Source: Desulfobacteraceae bacterium
GTDB taxonomy: Bacteria; Desulfobacterota; Desulfobacteria; Desulfobacterales; SURF-7
NCBI GenBank assembly: GCA_003599865.1
Contig: QZKS01000046.1
Coordinates: 1 to 44,140 of the forward strand
DNA length: 44,140 nt
Direction: 5' to 3'
This document shows positions 35,801-43,981 of this stretch, piece by piece; position 1 is the stretch's first letter, and every line of letters begins with the position of its first letter. A program made the translations under genes and the position numbers. A model generated the notes under the pieces. It did no database searches, was not told the DNA's origin, and was given only the letters and a program-made list of their open reading frames with translations.

Positions 35801-36032
35801 CCCATAAGCGCTAAGTTAACAATTCGTTATTAATCATTGATTATTAATTATTATAATATGATAGGTCTATGTTTGCAAAATTGCCAAAATAGAAATAATG
35901 AACTCATAAAAAGTCCGAATTCCGTCACTCCGATGCAAACCGGAGTCCAGAATCTCCTGACATTAATGAAACAATAATAATCAATAATCAATTGTTAATA
36001 ATTAATAATGAATTTAACTTAGCGCTTATGGG
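35801..36032. mobile_element. MITE-like element with 19-bp perfect terminal inverted repeats
   Basis: The ends 35801-35819 and 36014-36032 are exact reverse complements (CCCATAAGCGCTAAGTTAA and its partner). The next about 35 bases on each side are imperfect, very AT-rich inverted copies (TTATTAATCATTGATTATT type). The 232-bp element has no gene. GCGG occurs just outside both ends, at best a hint of a target duplication. It lies between the convergent ends of the glucan synthase gene and nrdG and might also act as a terminator. Confidence 0.78.
35924..35953. repeat. REP-like hairpin inside the MITE-like element
   Basis: ACTCCG and CGGAGT form a stem around ATGCAAAC, in the context GTCACTCCG...CGGAGTCCAGAAT. 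It resembles the widespread 'GTCATTCC...GGAATCCAG' palindromes. Nested within 35801-36032. Confidence 0.6.
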
Positions 36033-36068
36033 GCGGAATTCACGGGTATCGTATCTAAAAATTCACAA

Positions 36069-36767
36069 CTACCGGACCATGCATTCCCGAACATGTTGTG
36101 ACGCCATCGCCTGAAACCCTTGAAACTCTTCATCGGAAAACCCGCAGTTTCCGCTTTCAAAAAAAGAAGGGTTCAGCAGTTTTGTAAAATGAAACTGCTG
36201 AAGGACATACCGCCGGGCGCCCTGTATCCGTGTCAGGACGGCTTTCAGTACCTCTTCATCAAACAAAGGCTTGACGCAGGTGGTCCGGAACTCATACGGA
36301 ACGTCCGACCCCATGAGAACTTCAATGCTTTTGATGATCCGGTCTGCGACCGGCTTTCGGGAAAAAACAGAAGAATAGGCCATTGGATCGGTCTTGATGT
36401 CCATGGCACAATAGTCAATCAGTCTTTTTTCCATCAGGTCACGGATCACCTCCGGGTGGGTCCCGTTGGTATCCAGCTTGATCTTGAAGCCCAGCTCTTT
36501 CACCTTTTCGCTGAATGAAAAAATGCCCCTGGAAAGAGTCGGCTCACCGCCGGTAATGACAATTCCGTCCAGCAGCCCGATCCGGGTTTTCAGAAAATCC
36601 ATGACCCAGGCTTCATTTAAATAATCGGGAACAGGGCCATCGCCCCTTACCAGTTCGGGATTGTGACAATAGGGACAAACCAGATTGCATCCGGAGAGGA
36701 ACAGCACACAACTGATGTTACCGGGATAATCAATGAGCGAGGTTTTCTGAAAGCCGCCGAAATTCAT
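36069..36767 (-). CDS. nrdG: Anaerobic ribonucleotide reductase activating enzyme (radical SAM, NrdG2 type)
   Basis: A radical-SAM activase that generates the glycyl radical on NrdD using S-adenosylmethionine and a 4Fe-4S cluster. The 232-aa protein has CNLVCPYC with Cys27, Cys31 and Cys34 (CxxxCxxC), an IVITGGEPTLS SAM-binding stretch and the family opening GGFQKTSLIDYPG. The start at 36767 is chosen because the family begins there. A longer frame runs back through the end of nrdD but translates that gene's shadow. The start lies 70 bases after the nrdD stop, so the two form an operon. The class III pair needs strictly anoxic conditions. Confidence 0.92.
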   Translation of the reverse strand: MNFGGFQKTSLIDYPGNISCVLFLSGCNLVCPYCHNPELVRGDGPVPDYLNEAWVMDFLKTRIGLLDGIVITGGEPTLSRGIFSFSEKVKELGFKIKLDTNGTHPEVIRDLMEKRLIDYCAMDIKTDPMAYSSVFSRKPVADRIIKSIEVLMGSDVPYEFRTTCVKPLFDEEVLKAVLTRIQGARRYVLQQFHFTKLLNPSFFESGNCGFSDEEFQGFQAMASQHVRECMVR

Positions 36768-36837
36768 GCCGTCACCAACCACCCGCTGAACCGTCAGACC
36801 GTTGAACGCTGATGGTTCGGCAGGTGGTTTCAACTCC

Positions 36838-38994
36838 TCAAACCGCCTTTTTTTCCGGCATTTCTTCGACAAAGGTTTCCGGCAGACAGGGAGTCTGTTC
36901 GCGGCTGTCCAGATTGTATGTCTTGCGCATGGTAAACTCGGTCTGCTTGCCGTTGTTCCACTGCTTGACCGGCCGCAGATACCCGACGACCCTTGAGTAT
37001 ACTTCCGTTTCATGGCCGCAGACCGTACATTTTTCATGCGCGCCCTTGATATATCCATGGGAGGGACAGACACTGAAGGTCGGTGTCAGCGTAAAATAGG
37101 GAAGCCGGTAATTCCCGGCAATCTTGCGAACCATGGCCTTGGTGGTTTCAATATCCGATATCTGCTCTCCCAGGAAAATGTGCAGCACGGTTCCGCCGGT
37201 GTATTTGGTCTGCAGTTCATCCTGAAGCATCAGGGTTTCAAAAATATCGTCCGTATAATTGACCGGAAGCTGCGTTGAATTGGTATAAAACGGATCTTCG
37301 TTTTTCAGGTATCCTTCCTGATTCATGCAGATGATGTCCGGATAATGCTGCTTGTCCAGCATGGCAAGACGGTAGGAAGTCCCTTCTGCCGGGGTTGCCT
37401 CCAGGTTGTAGATATCGCCGGTTTCATCCTGAATGCCGGCAATCAGGCCTCGCAGGAAATCCATGGTCCGCAGGGAAAACTCCCTACCCTTCCGGCTGCC
37501 GATATCCTCACCAAAAAAATTGAGACACGCTTCATTCATGCCGATGATGCCCACGGTGGAAAAATGATTTTTCCAGTATTTGTCCGACCGTTTTTTGATG
37601 TCTCTCAGGTAGAATTTGGAATAGGGATACAGATTGTTCTCCGTGAACGATTCCAGGATTTTCCGCTTGATGATCAGACTCCGCTTCGCGATCTCCACCA
37701 TGTCCGACAACCGGGCAAAAAATTCCTCTTCGGTTTTAGCCACATATCCGATTCGCGGCAGATTGATGGTGACAACGCCGATGGAACCGGTAAGGGGATT
37801 GGCGCCAAAAAGACCGCCGCCCCGTTTCATGAGTTCGCGGTTGTCCAGACGCAAACGGCAGCACATGGATCTGGCATCTTCCGGCGACATGTCGGAATTG
37901 ACGAAATTGGAAAAATACGGGATGCCGTACTTGGCGGTCATTTTCCAGATCATGTCCAGGTTGGGATTGTCCCAGGAAAAGTCTTTCGTAATATTATAGG
38001 TCGGAATCGGAAAGGTAAAGACCCGCCCCTTGGCATCCCCTTCCATCATGACCTCGGCAAATGCCCGGTTGATCAGATCCATTTCCGGCTGAAATTCCGA
38101 ATAGGTTTCCGCCTGCTCTTTCCCGCCGATGATGACGGGATGATCTTTCAATGTGGAGGGTACTTCCAGATCCATGGTAAGGTTGGTGAACGGGGTCTGG
38201 AACCCGACCCGTGTCGGAATGTTGATATTGAATACAAATTCCTGCATGGCCTGTTTTACACCCTGAAAATCAAGGCCGTCATGCCGGACAAACGGAGCCA
38301 GGAGCGTGTCGAAATTGGATATGGCCTGGGCGCCGGCTGCCTCTCCCTGAAGGGTATAGAAAAAATTGACGACCTGGCCGAGAGCGGAACGCAGATGCCT
38401 GGGCGGAGCGCTCTCCACCTTGCCGGCAACACCTTTGAATCCCTGCCGGAGCAGATCCTGCAAGTCCCAGCCCACACAGTAAACCGAAAGAAGACTCAAA
38501 TCATGGATATGGATATCCCCGTTTTTATGGGCGCGCCTGATCTCCGGCGGATAAATCCGGTTCAGCCAGTATTCGGAAGTGACATCCGAAGAAATATAGT
38601 TGTTCAGCCCCTGAAGGGAATAACTCATATTGCTGTTTTCTTTTATTTTCCAGTCCATCTTCTGGATATAGTTTTCCACCAGATCCACGCTGGCTTTGGT
38701 GGTGATATTCCGGATCTGGTTGTGCTGCTCACGATAGATGATATAGGCCTTTGCGGTCTGATAAAAGGTCGAGTCGAGCAGCACCCGTTCAACAATATCC
38801 TGAATTTCCTCCACCATCGGCATCTCACCCAGACGGATTTCATGCGCCAGGGTGAGCACCCGGAGCGTCAGCTTTTTCGCTTCCCGCTCTCCAAATTCAC
38901 CGGTGGCCAGCCCGGCTTTGGCGATTGCATTCGTGATTTTGGTGGAATCAAACTCCAGCACCCTGCCGTCTCTTTTTTTTATTTTCTCAAACAT
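36838..38994 (-). CDS. nrdD: Anaerobic ribonucleoside-triphosphate reductase, class III
   Basis: Reduces ribonucleoside triphosphates to deoxy forms for DNA synthesis without oxygen. In this 718-aa protein an ATP-cone covers residues 3-92 (allosteric control). The catalytic barrel includes the Cys pair in MCCRLRLDNREL (about 376-377). A C-terminal metal site is visible in CPSHGY and CTVCG. The radical-bearing Gly671 lies in YSRVVGYLRP, followed by a 47-residue tail. Only one Cys plus His replaces the first Cys pair of the phage T4 zinc site, a form common in bacterial NrdDs. The ATG has AAAAGGA upstream. nrdG follows. A promoter overlapped by NrdR-like boxes lies about 150 bases upstream. Confidence 0.95.
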   Translation of the reverse strand: MFEKIKKRDGRVLEFDSTKITNAIAKAGLATGEFGEREAKKLTLRVLTLAHEIRLGEMPMVEEIQDIVERVLLDSTFYQTAKAYIIYREQHNQIRNITTKASVDLVENYIQKMDWKIKENSNMSYSLQGLNNYISSDVTSEYWLNRIYPPEIRRAHKNGDIHIHDLSLLSVYCVGWDLQDLLRQGFKGVAGKVESAPPRHLRSALGQVVNFFYTLQGEAAGAQAISNFDTLLAPFVRHDGLDFQGVKQAMQEFVFNINIPTRVGFQTPFTNLTMDLEVPSTLKDHPVIIGGKEQAETYSEFQPEMDLINRAFAEVMMEGDAKGRVFTFPIPTYNITKDFSWDNPNLDMIWKMTAKYGIPYFSNFVNSDMSPEDARSMCCRLRLDNRELMKRGGGLFGANPLTGSIGVVTINLPRIGYVAKTEEEFFARLSDMVEIAKRSLIIKRKILESFTENNLYPYSKFYLRDIKKRSDKYWKNHFSTVGIIGMNEACLNFFGEDIGSRKGREFSLRTMDFLRGLIAGIQDETGDIYNLEATPAEGTSYRLAMLDKQHYPDIICMNQEGYLKNEDPFYTNSTQLPVNYTDDIFETLMLQDELQTKYTGGTVLHIFLGEQISDIETTKAMVRKIAGNYRLPYFTLTPTFSVCPSHGYIKGAHEKCTVCGHETEVYSRVVGYLRPVKQWNNGKQTEFTMRKTYNLDSREQTPCLPETFVEEMPEKKAV

Positions 38995-39141
38995 TTAGCT
39001 GTCCTTTTCAGTACATTTCCATTTTTTCAGATCCAGTGAGGAATACGTGAAACAGCACGCCAACCAAACGAAAAAAAAGTCTGTGTAAATCCAATTTATC
39101 GTACGGAAATCCAAGAGAAAACTCTTGAAAGGTGAGAAAAA

Positions 39142-39171
39142 CTGATAGCACAACATATTGTTATGTGTCAA
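39142..39171 (-). promoter_or_regulatory. Predicted nrdD promoter
   Basis: Reverse strand TTGACA (39171-39166), 18 bases, TATCAG (39147-39142). The leader to the nrdD ATG would be about 140 bases. The spacer contains one NrdR-like box and the other lies just upstream, a layout suited to repression. Confidence 0.45.
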
Positions 39172-39194
39172 TTAGAAAATTCAATATATAGCGC
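39148..39194. promoter_or_regulatory. NrdR-box-like pair over the nrdD promoter
   Basis: Two 16-base sites, GCACAACATATTGTTA (39148-39163) and ATTCAATATATAGCGC (39179-39194), start exactly 31 bases apart. Each matches 12 of 16 positions of the NrdR consensus ACACWATATATWGTGT, and the second has a perfect ten-base core. Paired boxes at about 31-bp spacing are the hallmark of NrdR operators, the repressor of ribonucleotide reductase genes. Confidence 0.6.
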
Positions 39195-39394
39195 TTTTAA
39201 ACCGCTTTTACAAAAAAATCAGTAGGAATATCAAGTCAATATACCGGAAAAATTTCCCATCCCCTTGCTGGTTGGACTTTTGCTCATACCGTCTGATTGT
39301 TTTCGTCTTTTCACCAATAAAAATCATCTTTGAAATAAGCATGTTTCCTACAGCCGGCTGGTGCCGGAAAAAAAATCCAGCCCAGTTGACAAAT

Positions 39395-39441
39395 ATACCA
39401 TATAAAGGGGGCTCTCCACATTACTACACAATATATTGTTG
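39395..39441. promoter_or_regulatory. Second NrdR-box-like pair, upstream of the receiver gene
   Basis: ATACCATATAAAGGGG (39395-39410, 11/16) and ACACAATATATTGTTG (39426-39441, 14/16) again start 31 bases apart. The stronger box overlaps TTGACA (39439-39444), which with TATCTG (39462-39467) forms a possible forward promoter for the receiver gene at 39526. It could also act at a distance on nrdD. Confidence 0.55.
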
Positions 39442-39525
39442 ACAAAGCCGGCCGGATGATTTATCTGTAGCTACACTGAACAGCCGGATTGCCATCCAAA
39501 ACCACTTTTTTGAGGGATTACTGTC

Positions 39526-39876
39526 ATGTACAATATTCTGGTCATTGACGACGAACAAGCGATTGGCATGCTGTTGACCAAAGTCCTGTCAAAATATGGC
39601 TACCGGGTCGAAACGGCTCTGGACGGCCTGGAGGGAATCAGAAAATTTGACGAGTCCGATTTTGATATGGTGATCACCGATATCCGAATGCCCGGCCTGG
39701 ACGGAAACGGCGTCATCAAGCATATCCGGGAATCCAAAAAACGGCTCACACCGGTTGTCGGTCTTTCCGGAACCCCGTGGCTGATTGACAAAAAAAGCTT
39801 TGATGCGGTTCTGTCAAAGCCGTCCTCCATCAAAACCATCATTGATACGGTCTCCAGCAATATGAGGCATCATTAA
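39526..39876 (+). CDS. Single-domain response regulator (CheY-like)
   Basis: A 116-aa receiver-only protein: acidic pair in LVIDDEQ, phospho-acceptor in DMVITDIRMPGLDG (Asp about 52), Ser in GLSGTPW and Lys in VLSKPSS. No output domain. GAGGG lies about 11 bases before the ATG. It is divergent from nrdDG across a 0.5-kb control region that carries two NrdR-like box pairs. No kinase is adjacent. Link to nucleotide metabolism is only suggested by the shared control region. Confidence 0.9.
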   Translation: MYNILVIDDEQAIGMLLTKVLSKYGYRVETALDGLEGIRKFDESDFDMVITDIRMPGLDGNGVIKHIRESKKRLTPVVGLSGTPWLIDKKSFDAVLSKPSSIKTIIDTVSSNMRHH

Positions 39877-39933
39877 TCCTGCAACCGCTGGACTTTTTTT
39901 CTTCCCCATTCCGTCTCCGTGATCTGCCTTTTT

Positions 39934-40581
39934 TCAAAACAGCGGTTCCGATTTGAAACTCAGGATTTCATGGGTTGCCGGATGCTCAAAACTTAGAGAA
40001 AACGCATGCAGCAGCAAAGGGTCTCCCGGACGGCCGCTTCCATAAAGCCGGTCACCGACAATGGGGCAATTCAATCCCAGCGGGTGGGATGCATGGAGCC
40101 TTAGCTGATGGGTCCTTCCGGTTATGGGTGTGAACAGAATACGGGTCCGTTGATCTTCAACGGATATTTTCCGCCATTGGGTAATCCCCCACTTGCCATG
40201 GACAGGATCATGGATCTGGTAAGGCCTGTTGGTAATATCCAGCCGGAACGGAAGCCTGATTTCGCCTTCCTCTTGTGCAACGATTCCGTCCAGCACGGCG
40301 ATATAGCATTTTTTCACACTGCGGTTTTGAAACTGGCAGGAAAGATGCTGATGAGCATCGGCTGTCAGCGCAAGAACCATCAAACCGGATGTATCCATAT
40401 CCAGCCGGTGTACGGAAGGCTGGGCAATACACCCGGGAAATACCCGGCGCACCCGGGAGACAATACAGTCCTGCCTGTCCGGCCCCCGGCCCGGAACCGA
40501 CAGAATGCCGCCGGGTTTACGGACCACCACAATGGATGAATCCTGATAGACCATATGAAGATCGCCGGATGCTTCATCCAT
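39934..40581 (-). CDS. RluA-family RNA pseudouridine synthase
   Basis: Isomerises uridine to pseudouridine in rRNA and/or tRNA. The 215-aa protein is a bare catalytic domain without an S4 domain: RKPGGILSVPG at 21-31, the signature VHRLDMDTSGLM with catalytic Asp61, and TGRTHQLRLHASHPLGLNCPIVGDRLYG. Its start overlaps the stop of the upstream 250-aa gene by eight bases (ATGGATGA), so translation is coupled. In several gammaproteobacteria a domain like that neighbour is fused to the synthase in one chain; here the two are separate. The target uridine cannot be told. Confidence 0.9.
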   Translation of the reverse strand: MDEASGDLHMVYQDSSIVVVRKPGGILSVPGRGPDRQDCIVSRVRRVFPGCIAQPSVHRLDMDTSGLMVLALTADAHQHLSCQFQNRSVKKCYIAVLDGIVAQEEGEIRLPFRLDITNRPYQIHDPVHGKWGITQWRKISVEDQRTRILFTPITGRTHQLRLHASHPLGLNCPIVGDRLYGSGRPGDPLLLHAFSLSFEHPATHEILSFKSEPLF

Positions 40582-41326
40582 GTTGCGGCTCCATCCCCTG
40601 CATCATAAACCCGAGGATGGGCAGGCACTTTTCCGTGCATGGCAGGTAAAACATGCTGTGCCGGCGGGTTCCGGAACGATTGGACCTACCCCAGAAAAAT
40701 TCCGCAAGACCGACGGGTTTCAATCCGGTCCGGGCAGCATGATTCAGCAGTTTGGGCGCACAGCAGTCACCGGCTCCGGTGGGGATGCCATGGGGAAAAA
40801 AATCAGACAGCGGTTTTGCCTGGGATCGGAAATTGAAGACATGGTAAAGCGCATGAATCTCTTTCATCAGATTTTGGGACATTTTTTTTCGCCGGACAGC
40901 CAAAAGGCGCCTCTCCTCTCCTTCGGGCAGCCGGTCGATTTGATTCCCCAGTTCTTTGATCTTGTGATCCGTTCCGCAGACCAGTTCATCAAACCGATCC
41001 ACATTGAAAAGCGGCGGCACCCATCCTTCCACCTTCCAGATACCGTTGTACTGGCCGGAAAACGCCTTGAGGATCACGACTTCACCATCTGCATCCGCAC
41101 ACTCCAGAATGCCGAACATCTGCCCCCTTGCCTCGCCGAACAGATAGTCCAGCGACAACCGGGGATCGGAAGCCTGTTCCGGAACCTCAAAATCGATCCT
41201 GTTTTTTTCTTCCAGGATGCGCATCAAATCATGACAATGCTTCCCGGCATTTCCCTGCTCCAGCTTGATGGTCACACCTGCAGGCATATATTCCCCATGA
41301 AACTCCCCCTGCACGGCAATTGCCAT
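40574..41326 (-). CDS. RluA-associated domain protein (stand-alone partner)
   Basis: A 250-aa protein that resembles the N-terminal half of long RluA-like pseudouridine synthases. Visible features: FSGQYNGIWKVEGWVPPLF, a charged central helix (about 115-160), FFPHGIPTGAGDCCAPKLLNHA, LAEFFWG, and a C-terminal FYLPCTEKCLPILGFMM with a CxxxC pair. Activity is unknown; RNA binding or substrate recognition for the synthase is inferred from the fusion in other bacteria. The gene precedes the synthase and overlaps it by eight bases. It opens with MAIAVQGEFHGEY. Confidence 0.72.
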   Translation of the reverse strand: MAIAVQGEFHGEYMPAGVTIKLEQGNAGKHCHDLMRILEEKNRIDFEVPEQASDPRLSLDYLFGEARGQMFGILECADADGEVVILKAFSGQYNGIWKVEGWVPPLFNVDRFDELVCGTDHKIKELGNQIDRLPEGEERRLLAVRRKKMSQNLMKEIHALYHVFNFRSQAKPLSDFFPHGIPTGAGDCCAPKLLNHAARTGLKPVGLAEFFWGRSNRSGTRRHSMFYLPCTEKCLPILGFMMQGMEPQHG

Positions 41327-41429
41327 TATTTCTTTTGAATGTGAATTGCCGGAAAAAAAAAGGGCTTATCATCTGACAGGCCCTAAGTCATAATTACAAG
41401 CCTGAAACGATAACCCCTTAAAAACCCGG

Positions 41430-41505
41430 TGGTGGAGCTGAGGGGGATCGAACCCCTGACCTCATGACTGCCAGTCATGCGCTCTCCCAACTGAGCTACA
41501 GCCCC
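41430..41505 (-). tRNA. tRNA-Ala (anticodon GGC)
   Basis: Reverse-strand cloverleaf. The acceptor GGGGCTG pairs with CAGCTCC (one G-T). The D arm is GCTC-AGTTGGGA-GAGC. The anticodon stem CATGA/TCATG carries loop CTGGCAG with anticodon GGC. The T arm contains GGTTCGATCC. Discriminator A and the CCA end are encoded. It reads GCC/GCU alanine codons. Confidence 0.96.
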
Positions 41506-41517
41506 GCAAATGAGGTT

Positions 41518-41546
41518 GATTACCAAAAAAAAAGCAGGGGTGTCAA
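41518..41546 (-). promoter_or_regulatory. Probable tRNA-Ala promoter
   Basis: A perfect TTGACA (41546-41541, reverse strand) lies 36-41 bases before the mature tRNA 5' end, with a T-rich spacer and a poor -10 (GTAATC). Position fits a short leader; the -10 is weak. Confidence 0.35.
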
Positions 41547-41644
41547 CACCTAATTTTGCCTGATTTCCGGACCCGGTTGATTTCCTTTTGTAAAACCGCC
41601 CGGAAGGAACAACCCCCTTTTTTACGGGATGGAACAAGTCATTG

Positions 41645-41673
41645 TTGACAAACCCTTCGATAAAAAATATGAA
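41645..41673 (+). promoter_or_regulatory. Sigma-70-type promoter before the PpiD-like gene
   Basis: TTGACA (41645-41650), 17 bases, TATGAA (41668-41673). The leader to the ATG at 41769 is about 90 bases. Confidence 0.5.
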
Positions 41674-41768
41674 TTTAGCGTTTTCTTGAATGTTTGGGAT
41701 GAGGATTCGTCCGGTTCAGACCGCCATATGAAAATACGACCAACCTAGAGAGATGAAAAGGAAAAGAT

Positions 41769-43655
41769 ATGCTTCAGGCTATGCGGGAAAATGCATCTTC
41801 ATGGATTATCAAAATACTGCTGCTGGCAATTGTGGTTGCCTTTGTTTTCATGGGGTTGGGGTCCTATGAAGCCCAGCGGGCTTCCAAAATAGCAACCGTG
41901 AACGAACAGGCCGTATCGGTTGACGATTATCGGGAAACCTACAACAATCTGCTGCAAAAGGCCCGGCAGCAGTTCGGCGGCAATCTGAATGATGAGATCC
42001 TGGAAATGATGAACCTGAAACAGCAGGCCATGGATCAGCTGATCATCAGGACGCTGATCCTCCAGGAAGCTGAAAAACTGGACCTGTTTGTTTCCGATGA
42101 AGAGTTGACCGGTACCATTCAGGACATGCCGTTTTTTAAACAAGAGGATTCCTTCAATGTGGCTGTTTACGAAAAAATGCTCAAACGGGTCGGCCTCTCT
42201 CCGGAACAGTTTGAAAAAGATCAGCGGAGCCAGATGCTTGCGCAGAAACTTCAGCAATTTATCACCGGCAGCATCCATGTATCGGAAGCAGAAGCCAGAG
42301 AATGGTATGACTGGGAAAATGCCCTGGTGAATATCCGCATGGTTCGTTTTGATCCGGAAACCTATACCGATATCAAGCCGACGGAAGAAGAAATCAGTGC
42401 CTATTTTAATGAAAACAAAAACAGCTATCAGACAGAACCAAAAGTAAAAGCCAAATATCTGCGGTTTTCACCGGAGAAGTATACCAAGGACATTCAGGTT
42501 TCAAAAGATGAGGTTCAGGAATACTACGAAAACAACCTGACCGCCTATTCGGTTGAAAAAACCGTTGAAGCCCGTCATATTCTCATTAAGCTGGATGAAA
42601 ATGCCCCGGAGGAACTGGTTCAGGAAGCAAAAACAGAAGCGGAGCGCATTGCAAAAGAAGCGCGGGACGGCAAAACAGAATTTTCAGAACTGGCCAAAAA
42701 ATACTCCCAGGACCCTGGAAGGGATAACGGGGGTTACCTGGGTAAATTTGTCAAAAACGCCATGGTACAGCCCTTTTCAGACAAGGCGTTTTCCATGAAT
42801 CCCGGAGAGATCAGCGACCCGGTAAAAACCCGGTTCGGATGGCATATCATCAAGGTTGAAAATGTATTCCCGGCCAGTACCCGAACCCTGGCGGAAGTGG
42901 AAGCGGAAATCCGTCAAAGCCTGATGGAAGAAAAAGCTAGAAATATCGCCTATGATGAGGCGGAATCCTTTTTTGATGCTGTTATGGAGGGCGATGACCT
43001 GTCAATCGAAGCGGGATCCAGAGATCTGGAAGTGACGGAAACCGACTTTTTTACCCGGCAGCAGGGACCCGTCGGGGTGGGAGATCCTGTGAAATTCGCA
43101 TCGGCGGCCTTTGAGCTGCCGGAAAAAGAAACCAGTGATATCCTGGAGCTGGAAGGCAGTTATTACCTTCTCCAGGTTACCGGGAAAATCCCCCAGCAGA
43201 TTGCTGAATTTCAAACCGTTTCGGAAAAGGTGAAAAACGATCTGGTCCAACAGCTCAAAAGCAGGAAAGCCGCTGAAGAGGCCGAAGCCTTTTTAAAGTC
43301 AATCAATACCGACAACAGTCTGGCCGACCTGGGTGCCCGGAAAAATGTCATCACCACCGGTTTTTTCAAACGCAATGGAGAGGTTCCTCAGGTTGGATAT
43401 GAAAAGCCGCTCATGGACGCCGCCTTTCTGCTTTCAGGCGAAAAGAAATGGCCTGAAAAGGTGATCAAGGGAAAAACAAACTATTATGTCATTGAGTTCA
43501 TCGATCGAAAAAAACCAGACCCGGAAGAGTATCAAAAAGAAAAGGAAACCGTCATCAACAGACTTTCCCAGAGCAAAAGACGGATTACCTTTGATGCTTG
43601 GCTGACAAAGGTCCGGGCTGCAAGTGACATCACCATTGAAGAGAGTTTTCGCTAG
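41769..43655 (+). CDS. PpiD-like periplasmic chaperone/peptidyl-prolyl isomerase
   Basis: A 628-aa membrane-anchored folding factor for outer-membrane and periplasmic proteins leaving the Sec translocon. One N-terminal membrane helix covers about 12-32 (WIIKILLLAIVVAFVFMGLG). A SurA-like N-terminal domain follows to about 240. A parvulin domain covers about 262-360 (VEARHILIKL, FSELAKKYSQDPG, GGYLGKF, FGWHIIKVE). The C-terminal chaperone part reaches residue 628. Size and order match E. coli PpiD (623 aa). Ribosome site AAAAGGA. The zinc-ribbon gene follows in the same direction after 67 bases. Confidence 0.93.
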   Translation: MLQAMRENASSWIIKILLLAIVVAFVFMGLGSYEAQRASKIATVNEQAVSVDDYRETYNNLLQKARQQFGGNLNDEILEMMNLKQQAMDQLIIRTLILQEAEKLDLFVSDEELTGTIQDMPFFKQEDSFNVAVYEKMLKRVGLSPEQFEKDQRSQMLAQKLQQFITGSIHVSEAEAREWYDWENALVNIRMVRFDPETYTDIKPTEEEISAYFNENKNSYQTEPKVKAKYLRFSPEKYTKDIQVSKDEVQEYYENNLTAYSVEKTVEARHILIKLDENAPEELVQEAKTEAERIAKEARDGKTEFSELAKKYSQDPGRDNGGYLGKFVKNAMVQPFSDKAFSMNPGEISDPVKTRFGWHIIKVENVFPASTRTLAEVEAEIRQSLMEEKARNIAYDEAESFFDAVMEGDDLSIEAGSRDLEVTETDFFTRQQGPVGVGDPVKFASAAFELPEKETSDILELEGSYYLLQVTGKIPQQIAEFQTVSEKVKNDLVQQLKSRKAAEEAEAFLKSINTDNSLADLGARKNVITTGFFKRNGEVPQVGYEKPLMDAAFLLSGEKKWPEKVIKGKTNYYVIEFIDRKKPDPEEYQKEKETVINRLSQSKRRITFDAWLTKVRAASDITIEESFR

Positions 43656-43722
43656 CAAAAAAACATTGGCTTTCCGGTACCCGGGTTTCAATCTTTTAAT
43701 CCTGTAAGAGGGTGCAGCGATC

Positions 43723-43959
43723 ATGAAAAAAACAGGCCACAAGCATCAAAAAAGCATCGATGCAAATTACAAAAGATGCCCTGAATGTTTCACGAAGCTT
43801 CCATTACAAGCGACAAAATGCCCCTCTTGCAATCAGAAGGTTCAGGAGGTTGGGAAATACGGCCTTGCCAAAAAACCGGTCAACTGGTTTGGGTACCTCT
43901 CTGCCATGGGATTATGGATCGCCCTTGGCCTCTATGTCTGGTGGGCTTTTTTTAAATAA
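43723..43959 (+). CDS. Small zinc-ribbon membrane protein
   Basis: A 78-aa protein. An N-terminal zinc ribbon has CPEC (19-22) and CPSC (33-36), and one C-terminal membrane helix covers about 55-75 (FGYLSAMGLWIALGLYVWWAFF). Function unknown. AGAGGG lies about 11 bases before the ATG. It may share the ppiD transcript. Confidence 0.72.
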   Translation: MKKTGHKHQKSIDANYKRCPECFTKLPLQATKCPSCNQKVQEVGKYGLAKKPVNWFGYLSAMGLWIALGLYVWWAFFK

Positions 43960-43981
43960 ACAAGAGAGAGAAATCTGCTTG

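Noticed and set aside
36768-37073. N-terminal extension of NrdG
   Set aside because: It translates the end of nrdD in another frame and lacks family similarity; the family's GGFQKTSLIDYPG opening is right after the ATG at 36767.
37345-39039. 564-codon forward reading frame opposite nrdD
   Set aside because: It is antisense to a fully recognisable NrdD with intact catalytic residues, has no family features and no ribosome site.
40574-40581. Frameshift in a fused RluA protein
   Set aside because: The overlap has a clean stop and start (ATGGATGA), typical of coupled genes; both halves are full domains.
40580-41338. 252-codon forward frame opposite the RluA-associated gene
   Set aside because: Shadow of a conserved reverse-strand gene that overlaps the pseudouridine synthase in operon fashion.
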